Shown: positions 17,588 through 25,972, numbered from the stretch's first letter. The stretch: 64,000 bases of DNA from Gordonia liuliyuniae (GCF_021739025.1 NZ_JAKKOT010000007.1:310001-374000), one strand, 5' to 3'. Notes: generated from the letters alone by a model not told the origin. Numbers and translations are program-made.

Positions 17588-18525
17588 CGCCTCGCCGGCG
17601 GTGCGATCTCGGCCGACGGTGCGATCTCGGCTGGCGGGGCGATCTCGGCTGACGGGCCGGGCGCGGGCGTCGGTGCCGGCGACGGCTTCGACGGGGTCGG
17701 TGGTGGCGGCTTCGTGGGCAGGTGCGGCAGGAACGGCAGGTGCGGCCTGGTCGGCCGAGGCGAGCTGGATGTGCTCGGAGCCGTCGACGGGGGTGAAGTC
17801 GACGGTCGCGTCGTGCTCGGCGAGCTTGTCGAGCTCGGCGGGGGCGCCACTTCGTTGGTCGGCGACGATCCGGTCGGCGGTGTGGTCGGCGGGAGCGGAG
17901 CCGTGGTCGTCTCCTCGACAGGCGCGAGTGCCCGGTCGGGGACGGTGCGATCGGCGATCACGTTCTGACCGGACAGGGTGTAGTCGACGTCGACGGGCCC
18001 GCCGGTCGGGTTGGCGCTGACATCCTGGCCGTTGAGCCACCGGTAGCGGACGGTGACCGTGTTGCGCGTCGACCCGACGACGGAGGTGAACGCGGTATTG
18101 ACCTCGGTGTCGTAGCGGATGAAACCGTCCGCATCGAAGAACAGGACGCGTTCGGGCGAACTCCCGGTGCCCCCGGCGAGCCCGGCTTCGACCCACAGCA
18201 GATCAGGGCACGAGCCGAGGGCGGCGGGAGTCGCCGTGGTGACGATGAAATCGTGGCCGTAGTACGAGTCGATCGCGGACACTGCCTGCGCGACGATCGG
18301 CGATGCCGGGTCGACGCACTTCCCGTGGCCCGCGGTCGCGGGGAGTGCACCGGCACCCACTGAGCCGTTCGCGGGTCCGCCGGTCACCGCCGAACTGGAC
18401 GAGACGGCCGTCGACGTCGACCGGATCGGATCGGACTCAGGACCGTCGTCGCCACTGCCGCGGCAACCGGTCACCGCGGCGGCGACGCACGCCGCGACGG
18501 CTGCCGCAGTTGCGATCCTCCTCAT
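17584..18525 (-). CDS. LppP/LprE-family lipoprotein with long Pro/Ser/Thr tail
   Basis: A 313-residue predicted lipoprotein. MRRIATAAAV... is a signal peptide ending in the lipobox AVTGC (Cys21). The globular part (about 55-200: HGKCVDPASPIVAQAVSAI, GHDFIVTTATPAAL, ERVLFFDADGFI, TVTVRYRWLNG) matches the LppP/LprE family. Then comes a 110-residue stalk of Pro/Ser/Thr ending in a triple AEIAP repeat. GGGAGG stands 5 bases before ATG 18525. The function of the family is unknown; a wall-spanning or surface role fits the stalk. The stop codon overlaps manB. Confidence 0.82.
   Translation of the reverse strand: MRRIATAAAVAACVAAAVTGCRGSGDDGPESDPIRSTSTAVSSSSAVTGGPANGSVGAGALPATAGHGKCVDPASPIVAQAVSAIDSYYGHDFIVTTATPAALGSCPDLLWVEAGLAGGTGSSPERVLFFDADGFIRYDTEVNTAFTSVVGSTRNTVTVRYRWLNGQDVSANPTGGPVDVDYTLSGQNVIADRTVPDRALAPVEETTTAPLPPTTPPTGSSPTNEVAPPPSSTSSPSTTRPSTSPPSTAPSTSSSPRPTRPHLPFLPHLPTKPPPPTPSKPSPAPTPAPGPSAEIAPPAEIAPSAEIAPPARR
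17600..17653 (-). repeat. Three 18-bp tandem units in the lipoprotein tail
   Basis: Units 17600-17617, 17618-17635 and 17636-17653 differ at two or three bases each and encode the C-terminal (S/P)AEIAP repeats of the lipoprotein. All changes keep the frame. Confidence 0.8.
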
Positions 18526-18639
18526 GCAGCCCAGCCCTCCCCTCGATCTGATGTCACCAGTTCCGTCGCCAACAGTTCTATCGAGTTCGATGGTCGAGAC
18601 AGTAGTCAACGAGTCGGTCGAATAGATGACTCGAAAACA

Positions 18640-18705
18640 TTACTAGCACGTACACGGCCGATTGAAGCTAAGCGGGGCGAGTAGATACCGCATACGTGCT
18701 AGTAA
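18640..18705. repeat. 13-bp perfect inverted repeat between the lipoprotein and methyltransferase genes
   Basis: TTACTAGCACGTA at 18640-18652 is exactly repeated in inverse at 18693-18705, with a 40-base spacer. It begins 5 bases after the methyltransferase stop (minus strand) and lies upstream of the lipoprotein start. It is AT-richer than its surroundings. It could be a hairpin terminator for the methyltransferase or a pair of operator sites for the lipoprotein gene. Confidence 0.6.
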
Positions 18706-18710
18706 ATCCG

Positions 18711-19361
18711 TCAGCGACTTTTCGCAGCTGCCAGGAGCCCGGTTCCGACGGGAATCACGGCCGGCAGAAAGCGGTCGTCCTCGGCGACGATCATCGCCGC
18801 TTCACGGGCGGCGAGGGTGCGCGGGTCGGTGGACTCTCGGTCGTCGATCGTCCCGTCGGCGGAGGCATTGTTGACGACGAGGAGGCCGCCCGGCCGAAGG
18901 ATGCGGATGGCTTCGGTGACGAACGCCGGGTACGACAGTGGCAGCCCGTCCACGAACACGAGGTCGTACGACTCGTCGGCCAGTCGGGTGAGCACATCGG
19001 TCGGCGCGCCGTTGATGAGCCGGGTTCGTCCGGGCGCGATTTCGGCGTCGGCGAACGTCTCACGTGCGGCACGATGATGTTCGGACTCGGGATCGATGGT
19101 GGTCAGGACTCCGGTCGACGGCATCCCGGCCAACAACCAGAGGCTGCTCACGCCGACGCCGGTACCGATCTCGACAACGTGTTCGGCGTTGCCGGTCCGC
19201 GCGAGGAGCGACAGCAGGGCGCCGGTGGCCGGGCTGACGGCGCGCGCGCCGAGTTCTTCGCCACGCATCCGTGCCGCGGTCATCGCGTCGTCCTCGATGA
19301 TCGCGGACTCGGCGTAAGCGTTGAGCCGCTCGGTGGTCTGCGAACCCGTCGTGTCAGTCAT
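18711..19361 (-). CDS. Class I SAM-dependent O-methyltransferase
   Basis: A 216-residue O-methyltransferase of the caffeoyl-CoA/catechol type. The SAM-binding motif is VVEIGTGVGVSSLWLL (about residues 60-75), followed by LTTIDPE (acidic SAM ribose ligand), YDLVFVDGLPLSYPAFV (metal ligand Asp region) and LRPGGLLVVNNA. ATG 19361 was chosen because it starts the conserved part. It is divergent from sigE, the same arrangement as Rv1220c-sigE in M. tuberculosis. The acceptor molecule is unknown. Confidence 0.9.
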   Translation of the reverse strand: MTDTTGSQTTERLNAYAESAIIEDDAMTAARMRGEELGARAVSPATGALLSLLARTGNAEHVVEIGTGVGVSSLWLLAGMPSTGVLTTIDPESEHHRAARETFADAEIAPGRTRLINGAPTDVLTRLADESYDLVFVDGLPLSYPAFVTEAIRILRPGGLLVVNNASADGTIDDRESTDPRTLAAREAAMIVAEDDRFLPAVIPVGTGLLAAAKSR

Positions 19362-19490
19362 GTGAATGAGGGTGCCACAGTGGCACTGACCAGGAATCAC
19401 CCCACGCCGACCGCCTCCGATTCCCATCCTCAGGAAACACACAGGGCAATCTGGGTCCGCCCACATTCGGATGCGAGAGGGTCATAGGCG

Positions 19491-20207
19491 ATGGCACGGA
19501 ATATCGATCGCACCGCCGACGTTGGACAGACGGACAACGGCGATTCTGTTTGCGACAGTGCAAGGAAAGGAATTGGCGCTTCACCGATGACCCACTCTGA
19601 CCCGACCGATTCCGCACCGCGTGGCTCTTTCCGCGGCACCGCGGGCTTCGACGCGACCGGCGACAAAGACCTGATGCCGTCGTGGGACGAACTCGTCGCC
19701 GAGCACGCCGATCGCGTCTACCGTCTCGCGTTCCGTCTCTCGGGTAATCAGCATGACGCCGAGGACCTCACCCAGGAGACGTTCATTCGGGTGTTTCGCT
19801 CGTTGACCAGTTACAAAGCCGGCACCTTCGAGGGCTGGCTGCACCGCATCACGACGAATCTGTTTCTCGACATGGTTCGGCGTCGCGCCAAGATTCGCAT
19901 GGAGGCGCTCGAGCCCGTCTACGAGAAGATCCCGACCGACACGCCCGATCCTCAGCAGGTGTACGCGGACGCGAACCTGGGCCAGGAGTTGCAGGAGGCG
20001 TTGGATTCGTTGGCGCCGGAGTTCCGTGCGGCGATCGTCCTGTGCGACATCGAAGGACTCTCCTACGAGGAGGTCGGTGCGACGTTGGGCGTCAAGTTGG
20101 GCACGGTCCGCAGCCGCATCCACCGCGGTCGGCAGGGGATTCGTGAGTTCCTCGCAGCGCGCGGTCACACGGACAGCCGATCGGTCGCCGTCGCCAGTGA
20201 GGTCTGA
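19491..20207 (+). CDS. sigE: ECF RNA polymerase sigma factor SigE
   Basis: SigE directs the response to envelope stress in mycolic-acid bacteria. Region 2 reads [29 protein letters not shown] with LDMVRRRAK, and region 4 reads [26 protein letters not shown]. The 40-60 residue N-terminal extension is typical of SigE. Two starts are plausible: ATG 19491 (238 residues, GAGAGGG 9 bases before) and ATG 19587 (206 residues). Multiple starts are known for M. tuberculosis sigE. It is followed by its anti-sigma factor and HtrA. Confidence 0.95.
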   Translation: MARNIDRTADVGQTDNGDSVCDSARKGIGASPMTHSDPTDSAPRGSFRGTAGFDATGDKDLMPSWDELVAEHADRVYRLAFRLSGNQHDAEDLTQETFIRVFRSLTSYKAGTFEGWLHRITTNLFLDMVRRRAKIRMEALEPVYEKIPTDTPDPQQVYADANLGQELQEALDSLAPEFRAAIVLCDIEGLSYEEVGATLGVKLGTVRSRIHRGRQGIREFLAARGHTDSRSVAVASEV

Positions 20208-20277
20208 TCGCGTAAGCTGGGCGCGACCGATCACATTGGGCCGCCTCGGCGGCCGCCGAGTGGAAGGGGCGCCGCCC

Positions 20278-20637
20278 GTGGGTCTGGGACACCGTTCCTC
20301 CGGTCGCCGTTGGGCGCCGGTGACTTCGTCGATCCTTCCGAATCCCGAGCGCCCGCCGCGTCACGAGTTCGCGGCGACCGAGCATCTCGCAGTGGAGGCC
20401 GTCGTCGCCTACGTGGACAACGAATTGTCGCCGATGGCCACGACGCGCGCCGACGCCCACCTGGTGTTGTGCACGAGGTGTTCGGAAGAGGTCGTCAACC
20501 AGGTGCGTGCGCGGTCGCTGCTGCGCGGTGGCGCGCAGATGAGTGCTCCACCGTCGCTGCTCGGCCAACTCAGCCAGATCCCGACGCGCGAGATCGACGT
20601 ACGTCGCGCAGGTCGATCGAATCGTCGGAGCCGCTGA
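20278..20637 (+). CDS. rseA: Zinc-binding anti-sigma factor RseA
   Basis: A 119-residue anti-sigma factor that holds SigE inactive. The family-defining zinc motif HxxxCxxC is present (HLVLCTRC), preceded by STEHL-like FAATEHLAVEAVVAYVDNEL. GTG 20278 has AAGGGG 9 bases upstream; the 70-base gap after sigE fits. It has no membrane helix, as in the mycobacterial protein, so it acts in the cytosol, where oxidation or phosphorylation and proteolysis are known to release SigE in mycobacteria. The gene ends 3 bases before htrA. Confidence 0.92.
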   Translation: MGLGHRSSGRRWAPVTSSILPNPERPPRHEFAATEHLAVEAVVAYVDNELSPMATTRADAHLVLCTRCSEEVVNQVRARSLLRGGAQMSAPPSLLGQLSQIPTREIDVRRAGRSNRRSR

Positions 20638-20640
20638 CTC

Positions 20641-22050
20641 GTGACTGATGGAACCCCCTCGTCGCGGGACGAAGCTGTATTCGGACGTCCGGCAGGCGTC
20701 ACTGGATCGTTCGCGAACACTCCGAACACAGATCGTCCGCAGCCGAAGGTCGCTGCACCGGACCCGGTGTTGAGCGAGGCGTTCGGTCGTCCGGAAGGCG
20801 AGACGCAGACTCTGCAGCGTGACCCGCACGCGGTGCCGGACGACGACGAGCCGGAGGCGCCTGAAGATCCGTGGCGGAGTCCGGCGTCTGGTGTCGCGTT
20901 GGCGTCCCCGGCTCTGGCCGAGGCGAAGGCGCCGACCCCGGTCGATCCGGGTCCGAAACTCGGCCTCCGCGATTTGTTGTCGGGTCGCCGAGTGCACTGG
21001 TGGGCGTTGGCGTCGTTGTTGATGGCCGCGCTCCTCGTCGGAGTCTTCGGTGGTCTCGTCGGTCGGTGGACGGCGGAGGTCGCGACGCCGCTCAACTCTG
21101 ATTCGGTGCGTCTGAACGTCGACGATTCTGACGACGACGATGACGGCACGACTGTCACGAAGGTCACTAACGCGATGGAGAAGGCTGTCGTGACCATCGA
21201 GGTGCGTACTGGCGGCGGTGGGGTGAGCGGGTCGGGGTTCGTGATCGACAAGCGCGGCTACATCGCGACCAACAATCACGTCGTGTCGATGGCGGCGTCT
21301 GATCGCAGCGCGAAGCTCGAGGCCGTGTTCTCCGACCGGAGTCGTGTTCCTGCACGGATCGCCGGGCGGGATCCAAAGACCGATCTGGCGGTCATCAAGG
21401 TGGATGACGTTCAGAACCTGACGGTGTCGACGTTGGGCGATTCGTCGAAGGTGAAGATCGGCGAGAACGTCGTCGCGTTCGGTTCTCCGCTGGGGTTCTC
21501 GAAGACGGTGACGACGGGGATTGTGAGCGCCGTCGACCAGCCGGTGCCGTTGCGGCCGGACGCGGAGTCGGACACGGACACGGTGGTTAACGGGATCCAG
21601 ACGGATGCGGCGATCAACCACGGCAACTCGGGCGGCCCGCTCGTCGATTCGAAGGGGCGCGTGATCGGGGTGAACACGGCTGCCGCGACACCAAACGGCG
21701 GTTCGATCGGTCTCGGCTTCGCCATCCCGGTCAACGAGGCGATCCCGGTGTTCGATGCGCTCATCAAGGACGGCCGGATGAAGCATCCGACGATCGGTGT
21801 CAGCGCTGCGACGGTCCGTAACGACAAGGTGTTCGGTGCGCAGGTACGTGATGTCGCGCAGGGGAGTGCTGCTGCGCGCGCGGGCCTGCGCGAGGGCGAC
21901 GTCGTGACGAGTTTCAATGGTCGTCAGATCGAAGGCTCTGACGAGTTGACGGTCGCGGTCCGTACATCGAAGATCGATGACGAGGTGAAGTTCACCTATT
22001 GGCGTGAGGGTAGGACCTTCGACGGTACGATCACGCCGGTCAGCGACTAG
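20641..22050 (+). CDS. htrA: HtrA-like membrane serine protease
   Basis: A 469-residue envelope protease. The cytoplasmic N-terminal 120 residues are acidic and Pro-rich; one membrane helix (WWALASLLMAALLVGVFGGLV) follows. The trypsin-like domain has all three catalytic residues: His213 (NNHVV), Asp248 (KTDLAVIKV) and Ser330 (HGNSGGPLV). A PDZ domain (about 385-465) ends it. GTG 20641 follows rseA by 3 bases, so the sigE-rseA-htrA module is one operon: sigma factor, anti-sigma factor and a stress protease of the envelope. Confidence 0.94.
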   Translation: MTDGTPSSRDEAVFGRPAGVTGSFANTPNTDRPQPKVAAPDPVLSEAFGRPEGETQTLQRDPHAVPDDDEPEAPEDPWRSPASGVALASPALAEAKAPTPVDPGPKLGLRDLLSGRRVHWWALASLLMAALLVGVFGGLVGRWTAEVATPLNSDSVRLNVDDSDDDDDGTTVTKVTNAMEKAVVTIEVRTGGGGVSGSGFVIDKRGYIATNNHVVSMAASDRSAKLEAVFSDRSRVPARIAGRDPKTDLAVIKVDDVQNLTVSTLGDSSKVKIGENVVAFGSPLGFSKTVTTGIVSAVDQPVPLRPDAESDTDTVVNGIQTDAAINHGNSGGPLVDSKGRVIGVNTAAATPNGGSIGLGFAIPVNEAIPVFDALIKDGRMKHPTIGVSAATVRNDKVFGAQVRDVAQGSAAARAGLREGDVVTSFNGRQIEGSDELTVAVRTSKIDDEVKFTYWREGRTFDGTITPVSD

Positions 22051-22073
22051 AGACGGATCGAGCTGGTTCACGA

Positions 22074-22517
22074 ATGTTCAGCAGTATCGGTTGGGGCGAG
22101 ATCGTTGTGCTGCTCGCTGCGGGGCTGATCATTCTCGGCCCGGAACGGCTGCCGGGCGCGGTGTCGTGGACGATGCAGTCGATCCGGAAGGTCCGCGACT
22201 ACGCGACGGGCGCGTCGGGGCAGCTGCGTGACGAGATGGGCGCGGACTTCGATCAGTTCCGTGAGCCGATCCAGCAGATCAACGAGCTCCGCCAGATGAG
22301 CCCGAAAAGCGTGGTGACCAAGCACCTTCTGGGCGGCGACTCGTCGTCCGTCGACGACCTCGGCCGTACGGTCCGTGAGACTCTCGACGTCCAGAGACTG
22401 TCCAAGCCGTCCCGTCCCGAGCCTCAGGCGCCGGCGGCGCCCCCTCCTGCCCCTTCGCTCGAGAAGCCGAGCGTCACGAAGCGTTCCCACGACTACACCG
22501 ACTGGGACGCCACGTAA
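22074..22517 (+). CDS. tatB: Sec-independent protein translocase subunit TatB
   Basis: TatB helps TatC recognise twin-arginine signal peptides. The 147-residue protein begins MFSSIGWGEIVVLLAAGLIILGPERLPGA in outline: an extracellular start, one membrane helix, the FGPERLP-type hinge (here LGPERLP) and an amphipathic helix, then a Pro-rich cytosolic tail. It follows htrA by 23 bases, so it is the last gene of the sigE operon, the same order as in M. tuberculosis. Confidence 0.93.
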   Translation: MFSSIGWGEIVVLLAAGLIILGPERLPGAVSWTMQSIRKVRDYATGASGQLRDEMGADFDQFREPIQQINELRQMSPKSVVTKHLLGGDSSSVDDLGRTVRETLDVQRLSKPSRPEPQAPAAPPPAPSLEKPSVTKRSHDYTDWDAT

Positions 22518-22541
22518 TCACCCGCATTACTCGCCAGAACC

Positions 22542-22592
22542 ATTAGCTCCGAGACTTGTGACCACATACTGGTCACAACTCTCGGAGCTAAT
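22542..22592. terminator. Long near-perfect hairpin between tatB and a convergent lipoprotein gene
   Basis: Arms 22542-22564 and 22570-22592 are 23 bases long with a single mismatch and a 5-base loop (CATAC). It lies between convergent genes, so a bidirectional terminator is the simplest reading. There is no T-run on either side. The core TGTGACCA-N5-TGGTCACA is also a perfect protein-site-like palindrome. Confidence 0.7.
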
Positions 22593-22604
22593 CTCGTAGG
22601 CAGT

Positions 22605-23234
22605 TCAGAGCGGCATCTTGTCGATAGTCGCCCGCGTGAAGGCGAGCGCACGATCGCAGATCTCCGAGATGGGAGGCTGGGGTCTCCCATAGTGCGTGAC
22701 CATCGTGATGACAGACGCCTGCCCGGACTGGACATAAGTGTCGCACTGGTCCCCGGTCGTATAGATATGCACGCCGACCTGGCGGCCGGAAATCACTTCG
22801 TCTGGAAGCCATTGGTTGATGCCGCCTGATCTGCGTTCCTTCGACGTAGCTAGTCCGGGCGAGTTGCCGACAAACTGACTAAGCGACCAGTGGTTGTCGA
22901 AGTCACCACCGGCATATCGCCAGTCGCACCCGCGAAGCGTCTGGCCGTTGGTCCCTGCTGCGTCCGCTGCAGTGCTCGCCCGGATGCCAAGCTCTGCGAG
23001 CTGTTCTTGAGACAGAGCGGTACACGGCTCGTAAGCTGTGCCATCGTTTGCTGAGTTCCACCGTCGAGAGTGCCTTGTTTGGAAAGGAAGCGTCTTCCCG
23101 GAATCATCTGTCTGGCGAACTGACGAAGTCGCGGAGATCGCTGCGAGGGGCGTGCCAGTTCTTGTACACCCGGTCAGGATGCACGCCGCAGTTGCCGCTA
23201 GAAGCGCCGCGAAAGCGAGACCCCGGAGTATCAC
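22605..23234 (-). CDS. DUF3558-family lipoprotein
   Basis: A 209-residue predicted lipoprotein. The signal peptide VILRGLAFAALLAATAACILTGC ends in the lipobox ILTGC (quoted in part: LTGC, Cys23). The DUF3558 domain is recognised from the motif WNSANDGTAYEPCTALS, a second Cys in GCDWRYAG, and a C-terminal Cys pair (DQCDTYV, ICDRAL) suggesting disulfides. GTG at 23234 overlaps the TGA of the small upstream gene (GTGA), so the two are translationally coupled. Base composition is lower in GC than in neighbours. The function of DUF3558 proteins is not established. Confidence 0.82.
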   Translation of the reverse strand: MILRGLAFAALLAATAACILTGCTRTGTPLAAISATSSVRQTDDSGKTLPFQTRHSRRWNSANDGTAYEPCTALSQEQLAELGIRASTAADAAGTNGQTLRGCDWRYAGGDFDNHWSLSQFVGNSPGLATSKERRSGGINQWLPDEVISGRQVGVHIYTTGDQCDTYVQSGQASVITMVTHYGRPQPPISEICDRALAFTRATIDKMPL

Positions 23235-23551
23235 CGGCCAGTTCCGGCTGCTCGAAGGCTAGCGGCACCCGTAGCGTCCGTTTCCAGCAAACTTTGCAAC
23301 GCAGCGTTAGCATGTGAACTCAGGTCAGCTGCGTTCAGTGCTTGTGCCTGGAGACTGTTTGCCCCTGAATCGATCAGGCGCCTCAACGCCTCATACGCTT
23401 TGGCGCCTTCCTCGCACCCCATTCCAAGATAGTTCGTGGAGACGACTTTTCGGAGCGCCCCACTCAGCGCTTCCAGCTCAACCCCGGCGGCTCGCGCGGC
23501 GGCGGCGCGCGCGTTCCAGGCAGCGATTTCGGAGACTACGTCGTTGCTCAC
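23231..23551 (-). CDS. Small helical protein, possibly ESX/EspC-like, coupled to the DUF3558 lipoprotein
   Basis: A 106-residue all-helical, Ala-rich protein with no signal peptide. Two long helices are broken near GMGCEEGAKAYEAL, a shape like WXG100/EspC proteins, though the WxG motif itself is not present. GTG 23551 has GGGAG 6 bases upstream. The stop overlaps the start of the DUF3558 lipoprotein. Small helical proteins paired with DUF3558 lipoproteins are seen in related genera (recalled, not checked). The assignment to a type VII substrate family is a guess. Confidence 0.6.
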   Translation of the reverse strand: MSNDVVSEIAAWNARAAAARAAGVELEALSGALRKVVSTNYLGMGCEEGAKAYEALRRLIDSGANSLQAQALNAADLSSHANAALQSLLETDATGAASLRAAGTGR

Positions 23552-23660
23552 TGCGACTCCCTGGGCTGGTGCGAGTTGAGGGCTCCTACTCAGTTAGACG
23601 CACGGTAGCGCGGTTCGGTTCCACGGACTCGCCGAAACCGGAAGATTCGGCGAAGTCGGG

Positions 23661-24797
23661 TCAGTCGTGCCGGGTGGTGTCGATGCCGAGACTCATGCCT
23701 GCGAGGCCGCGTCGTCGGACCGCGAGCTTGTCGGCGACGGCGCGGAGAGCTGAACCGCAAGCGGAGTCGGGGTGTGACAGCACGACGGGGGTGCCCTCGT
23801 CGCCGCCTTCGCGGAGCTGCTGTTCGAGAGGCACCTGACCGAGGAGTTCGACGGGGGCGCCGACTGCTCGGGTGAGCCGTTCGGCGACCAACTCACCGCC
23901 GCCGGAGCCGAACGGCTCCACGCGCGAGCCGTCGGGCAACTCCATCCACGACATGTTCTCGACGACGCCGAGGATCTTCTGGCGTGTCTGCAGTGCGATC
24001 GCGCCCGCGCGTTCGGCGACTTCGGCGGCCGCCTGCTGCGGTGTGGTGACTACGAGGATCTCGGCGCCCGGAATCAACTGGGCGATCGAGATCGCGACGT
24101 CGCCGGTCCCCGGGGGAAGGTCGAGGAGGAGGACGTCCAGGTCGCCCCAGTAGACGTCGGCGAGAAACTGCTGGAGTGCGCGGTGCAGCATCGGGCCCCG
24201 CCAGGTGACCGGGGTGTTGCCGTCGGTGAACTGCCCGATCGAGATGAACCGCACGCCGTGGCTCTGTGGCGGCATGATCATCGACTCGACCTGTGTCGGT
24301 TTGGCGTCGCTGCCGAGCATGCGGGGGACACTGTGGCCGTAGATGTCTGCGTCGAGCACACCGACGGACAGCCCGCGGTCGGCGAGAGCGGTCGCCAGAT
24401 TGACGGTGACGCTCGACTTTCCGACACCACCCTTGCCCGATGCGATCGCGTAGACGCGAGTCAGGTTGCCGGGCTTGGAGAACGGGATCTCGGGTTCGGC
24501 GCGGTCGCCGCGGAGTTTCTTGCGGAGTTCGGTGCGCTGCTCGTCGTCCATCACGTCGAGTTCGACACGGACTGCTCCGGCTCCCGGAACGTCCGACACC
24601 GCAGTGGACACGCGGTCGGTTATCTCGGTTCGAAGCGGACAACCCGACGTCGTCAGATAGATTCCGACGTCGATGCTCCCGTCGTCGGCGATCGCCACCG
24701 ACTTCACCATTCCGAGGTCGGTGATCGGTTTACCGATCTCAGGATCGGAGACCTTACTGAGCGCAGAACGAACTGCGGATTCGGTGGGAGTACTCAC
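23661..24797 (-). CDS. mrp: Iron-sulfur cluster carrier protein Mrp/ApbC
   Basis: A P-loop ATPase of 378 residues that carries and delivers Fe-S clusters. Residues 1-90 are a MIP18/DUF59-like domain (VSDPEIGKPITDLGMV); the ATPase has the deviant Walker A GKGGVGKSS, LDADIYGHSVPRML and DLPPGTGDV. The usual C-terminal CxxC is absent: the expected place reads NMSWMELPDGSRVEPFGSGGG, which is known for actinobacterial members. GTG 24797 has TAGACT 7 bases upstream, suggesting a leaderless transcript. Confidence 0.92.
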   Translation of the reverse strand: MSTPTESAVRSALSKVSDPEIGKPITDLGMVKSVAIADDGSIDVGIYLTTSGCPLRTEITDRVSTAVSDVPGAGAVRVELDVMDDEQRTELRKKLRGDRAEPEIPFSKPGNLTRVYAIASGKGGVGKSSVTVNLATALADRGLSVGVLDADIYGHSVPRMLGSDAKPTQVESMIMPPQSHGVRFISIGQFTDGNTPVTWRGPMLHRALQQFLADVYWGDLDVLLLDLPPGTGDVAISIAQLIPGAEILVVTTPQQAAAEVAERAGAIALQTRQKILGVVENMSWMELPDGSRVEPFGSGGGELVAERLTRAVGAPVELLGQVPLEQQLREGGDEGTPVVLSHPDSACGSALRAVADKLAVRRRGLAGMSLGIDTTRHD

Positions 24798-24883
24798 GCG
24801 GCCCAGTCTAGTCAGTGTTCGGGGGCCTTCGAGTTCAGGCCAGCCTCACTCGACGTACCGAACGAACCCGGCGGACGCTTCGG

Positions 24884-25972
24884 TCACGGGAGGACGGGCG
24901 GAGGCGGCAGACAGATCGGTCCGAGGCACTGCGGTTTCGGACTGGGTTTCGGCTTGTCCTTGCTGGAAGAGGGCGGCGTGGACGGCTTGCTCGGCTTCTT
25001 CGACTCGTCGCCGTTCTTCTTATCGTCCTTCTTCTTGCCGTCGTCCTTCTTATCGTCCTTCTTGTCCTTCTTCTTCTCGTCGTCCTTCGGCGGTGTCGTC
25101 ATCTCCGGGATCGGAGTCGTCGGCATCACGCCCGCAGCGTATGCCGCGGCCCAACCGAGCACGTTGTTCGCGTAGGCGACGGAGTGGTTGTAGCGCATCA
25201 CGGCGCCGACCTTGTTGGACGCCGACATGATGTCGACGACGCCCGAGCACAGGTAGCGACCAGCCGAATAGGTGGCGTCGAAGACGTTGTCCGGGTCCGA
25301 CTTGTCGTCGCCGTTCGCGTCCGAACCCCAACTGGCCCAGGTACTAGGGATGAATTGCATGGGCCCCATCGCGCGATCGTGACCGCGGTCGCCGTCGAGG
25401 TCGCCGCCGTCGGAGTCGGTGATCACCGCGTTACCGGCGAGCGAACCGTCGAGCACCGGTCCGCGGATATCGGTGAGGGTGTTGCCGTAGCGGTCGACGT
25501 TGCCGTTCCCCGCGTGGCCGGACTCGATGCGTCCGATGCCCGCCAACAGGTACCACGGGAGCTTGCACTGCGGGGTCTCGGCTGCGACACGGGTCGCCGC
25601 CAGCTTGTATGCCCTCAACATGATGCCGGGGATGCCGAGGGGGCCGGACGGCAGATTCGCCGCGATCCGAAACTGGGCCGCCGACTCCGCCTCTTGGTCG
25701 GCTGGGTCGGACGGGGGAGCGAAACCGGTCAACTGCCCGCTCTGCGACGGGACGATCTGGGTGACGTCGTCGACGGCGGTGATCGCGGCATCGTTCGATG
25801 TGAGCAGCGACGGCCCGATGTTGATCGGGCTTTGCGCAGACGGAAGCGAGGTAGAGCCTGCGGTCATCCCGCCGAGCAGCACGGCTCCGACGGCGACCGT
25901 GCCGACGCCCACGGCTACTCCGCGCCGTGGCACACGTACCCGATTCGGGCTGTGCCGGAAACTCATCCCCAT
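24884..25972 (-). CDS. Lytic transglycosylase-like secreted wall hydrolase with Lys/Asp-rich tail
   Basis: A 362-residue exported protein. A Tat/Sec-like N-terminus with a hydrophobic stretch (GVAVGVGTVAVGAVLLGG) is followed by an SLT-type domain (about 130-290): WYLLAGIGRIESGHAGNG with the catalytic Glu, RAMGPMQFIPSTWASWG, DPDNVFDATYSAGRYLC and RYNHSVAYANNVLGWA. After it come about 70 residues of alternating Lys/Asp (KDDEKKKDKKDDKK) and Pro. The M. tuberculosis counterpart is Rv1230c. It likely cuts peptidoglycan glycan strands; the charged tail may hold it in the wall. Confidence 0.88.
   Translation of the reverse strand: MGMSFRHSPNRVRVPRRGVAVGVGTVAVGAVLLGGMTAGSTSLPSAQSPINIGPSLLTSNDAAITAVDDVTQIVPSQSGQLTGFAPPSDPADQEAESAAQFRIAANLPSGPLGIPGIMLRAYKLAATRVAAETPQCKLPWYLLAGIGRIESGHAGNGNVDRYGNTLTDIRGPVLDGSLAGNAVITDSDGGDLDGDRGHDRAMGPMQFIPSTWASWGSDANGDDKSDPDNVFDATYSAGRYLCSGVVDIMSASNKVGAVMRYNHSVAYANNVLGWAAAYAAGVMPTTPIPEMTTPPKDDEKKKDKKDDKKDDGKKKDDKKNGDESKKPSKPSTPPSSSKDKPKPSPKPQCLGPICLPPPPVLP

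Noticed and set aside
16340..18196. 618-codon minus-strand open frame across wbbL, manB and the lipoprotein gene
   Set aside because: It runs through three genes with clear motifs in other frames; its own translation is low-complexity and has no fold marks.
22542..22592. CRP-type operator
   Set aside because: TGTGA and TCACA half-sites are present but 11 bases apart instead of six, and there is no promoter next to them.
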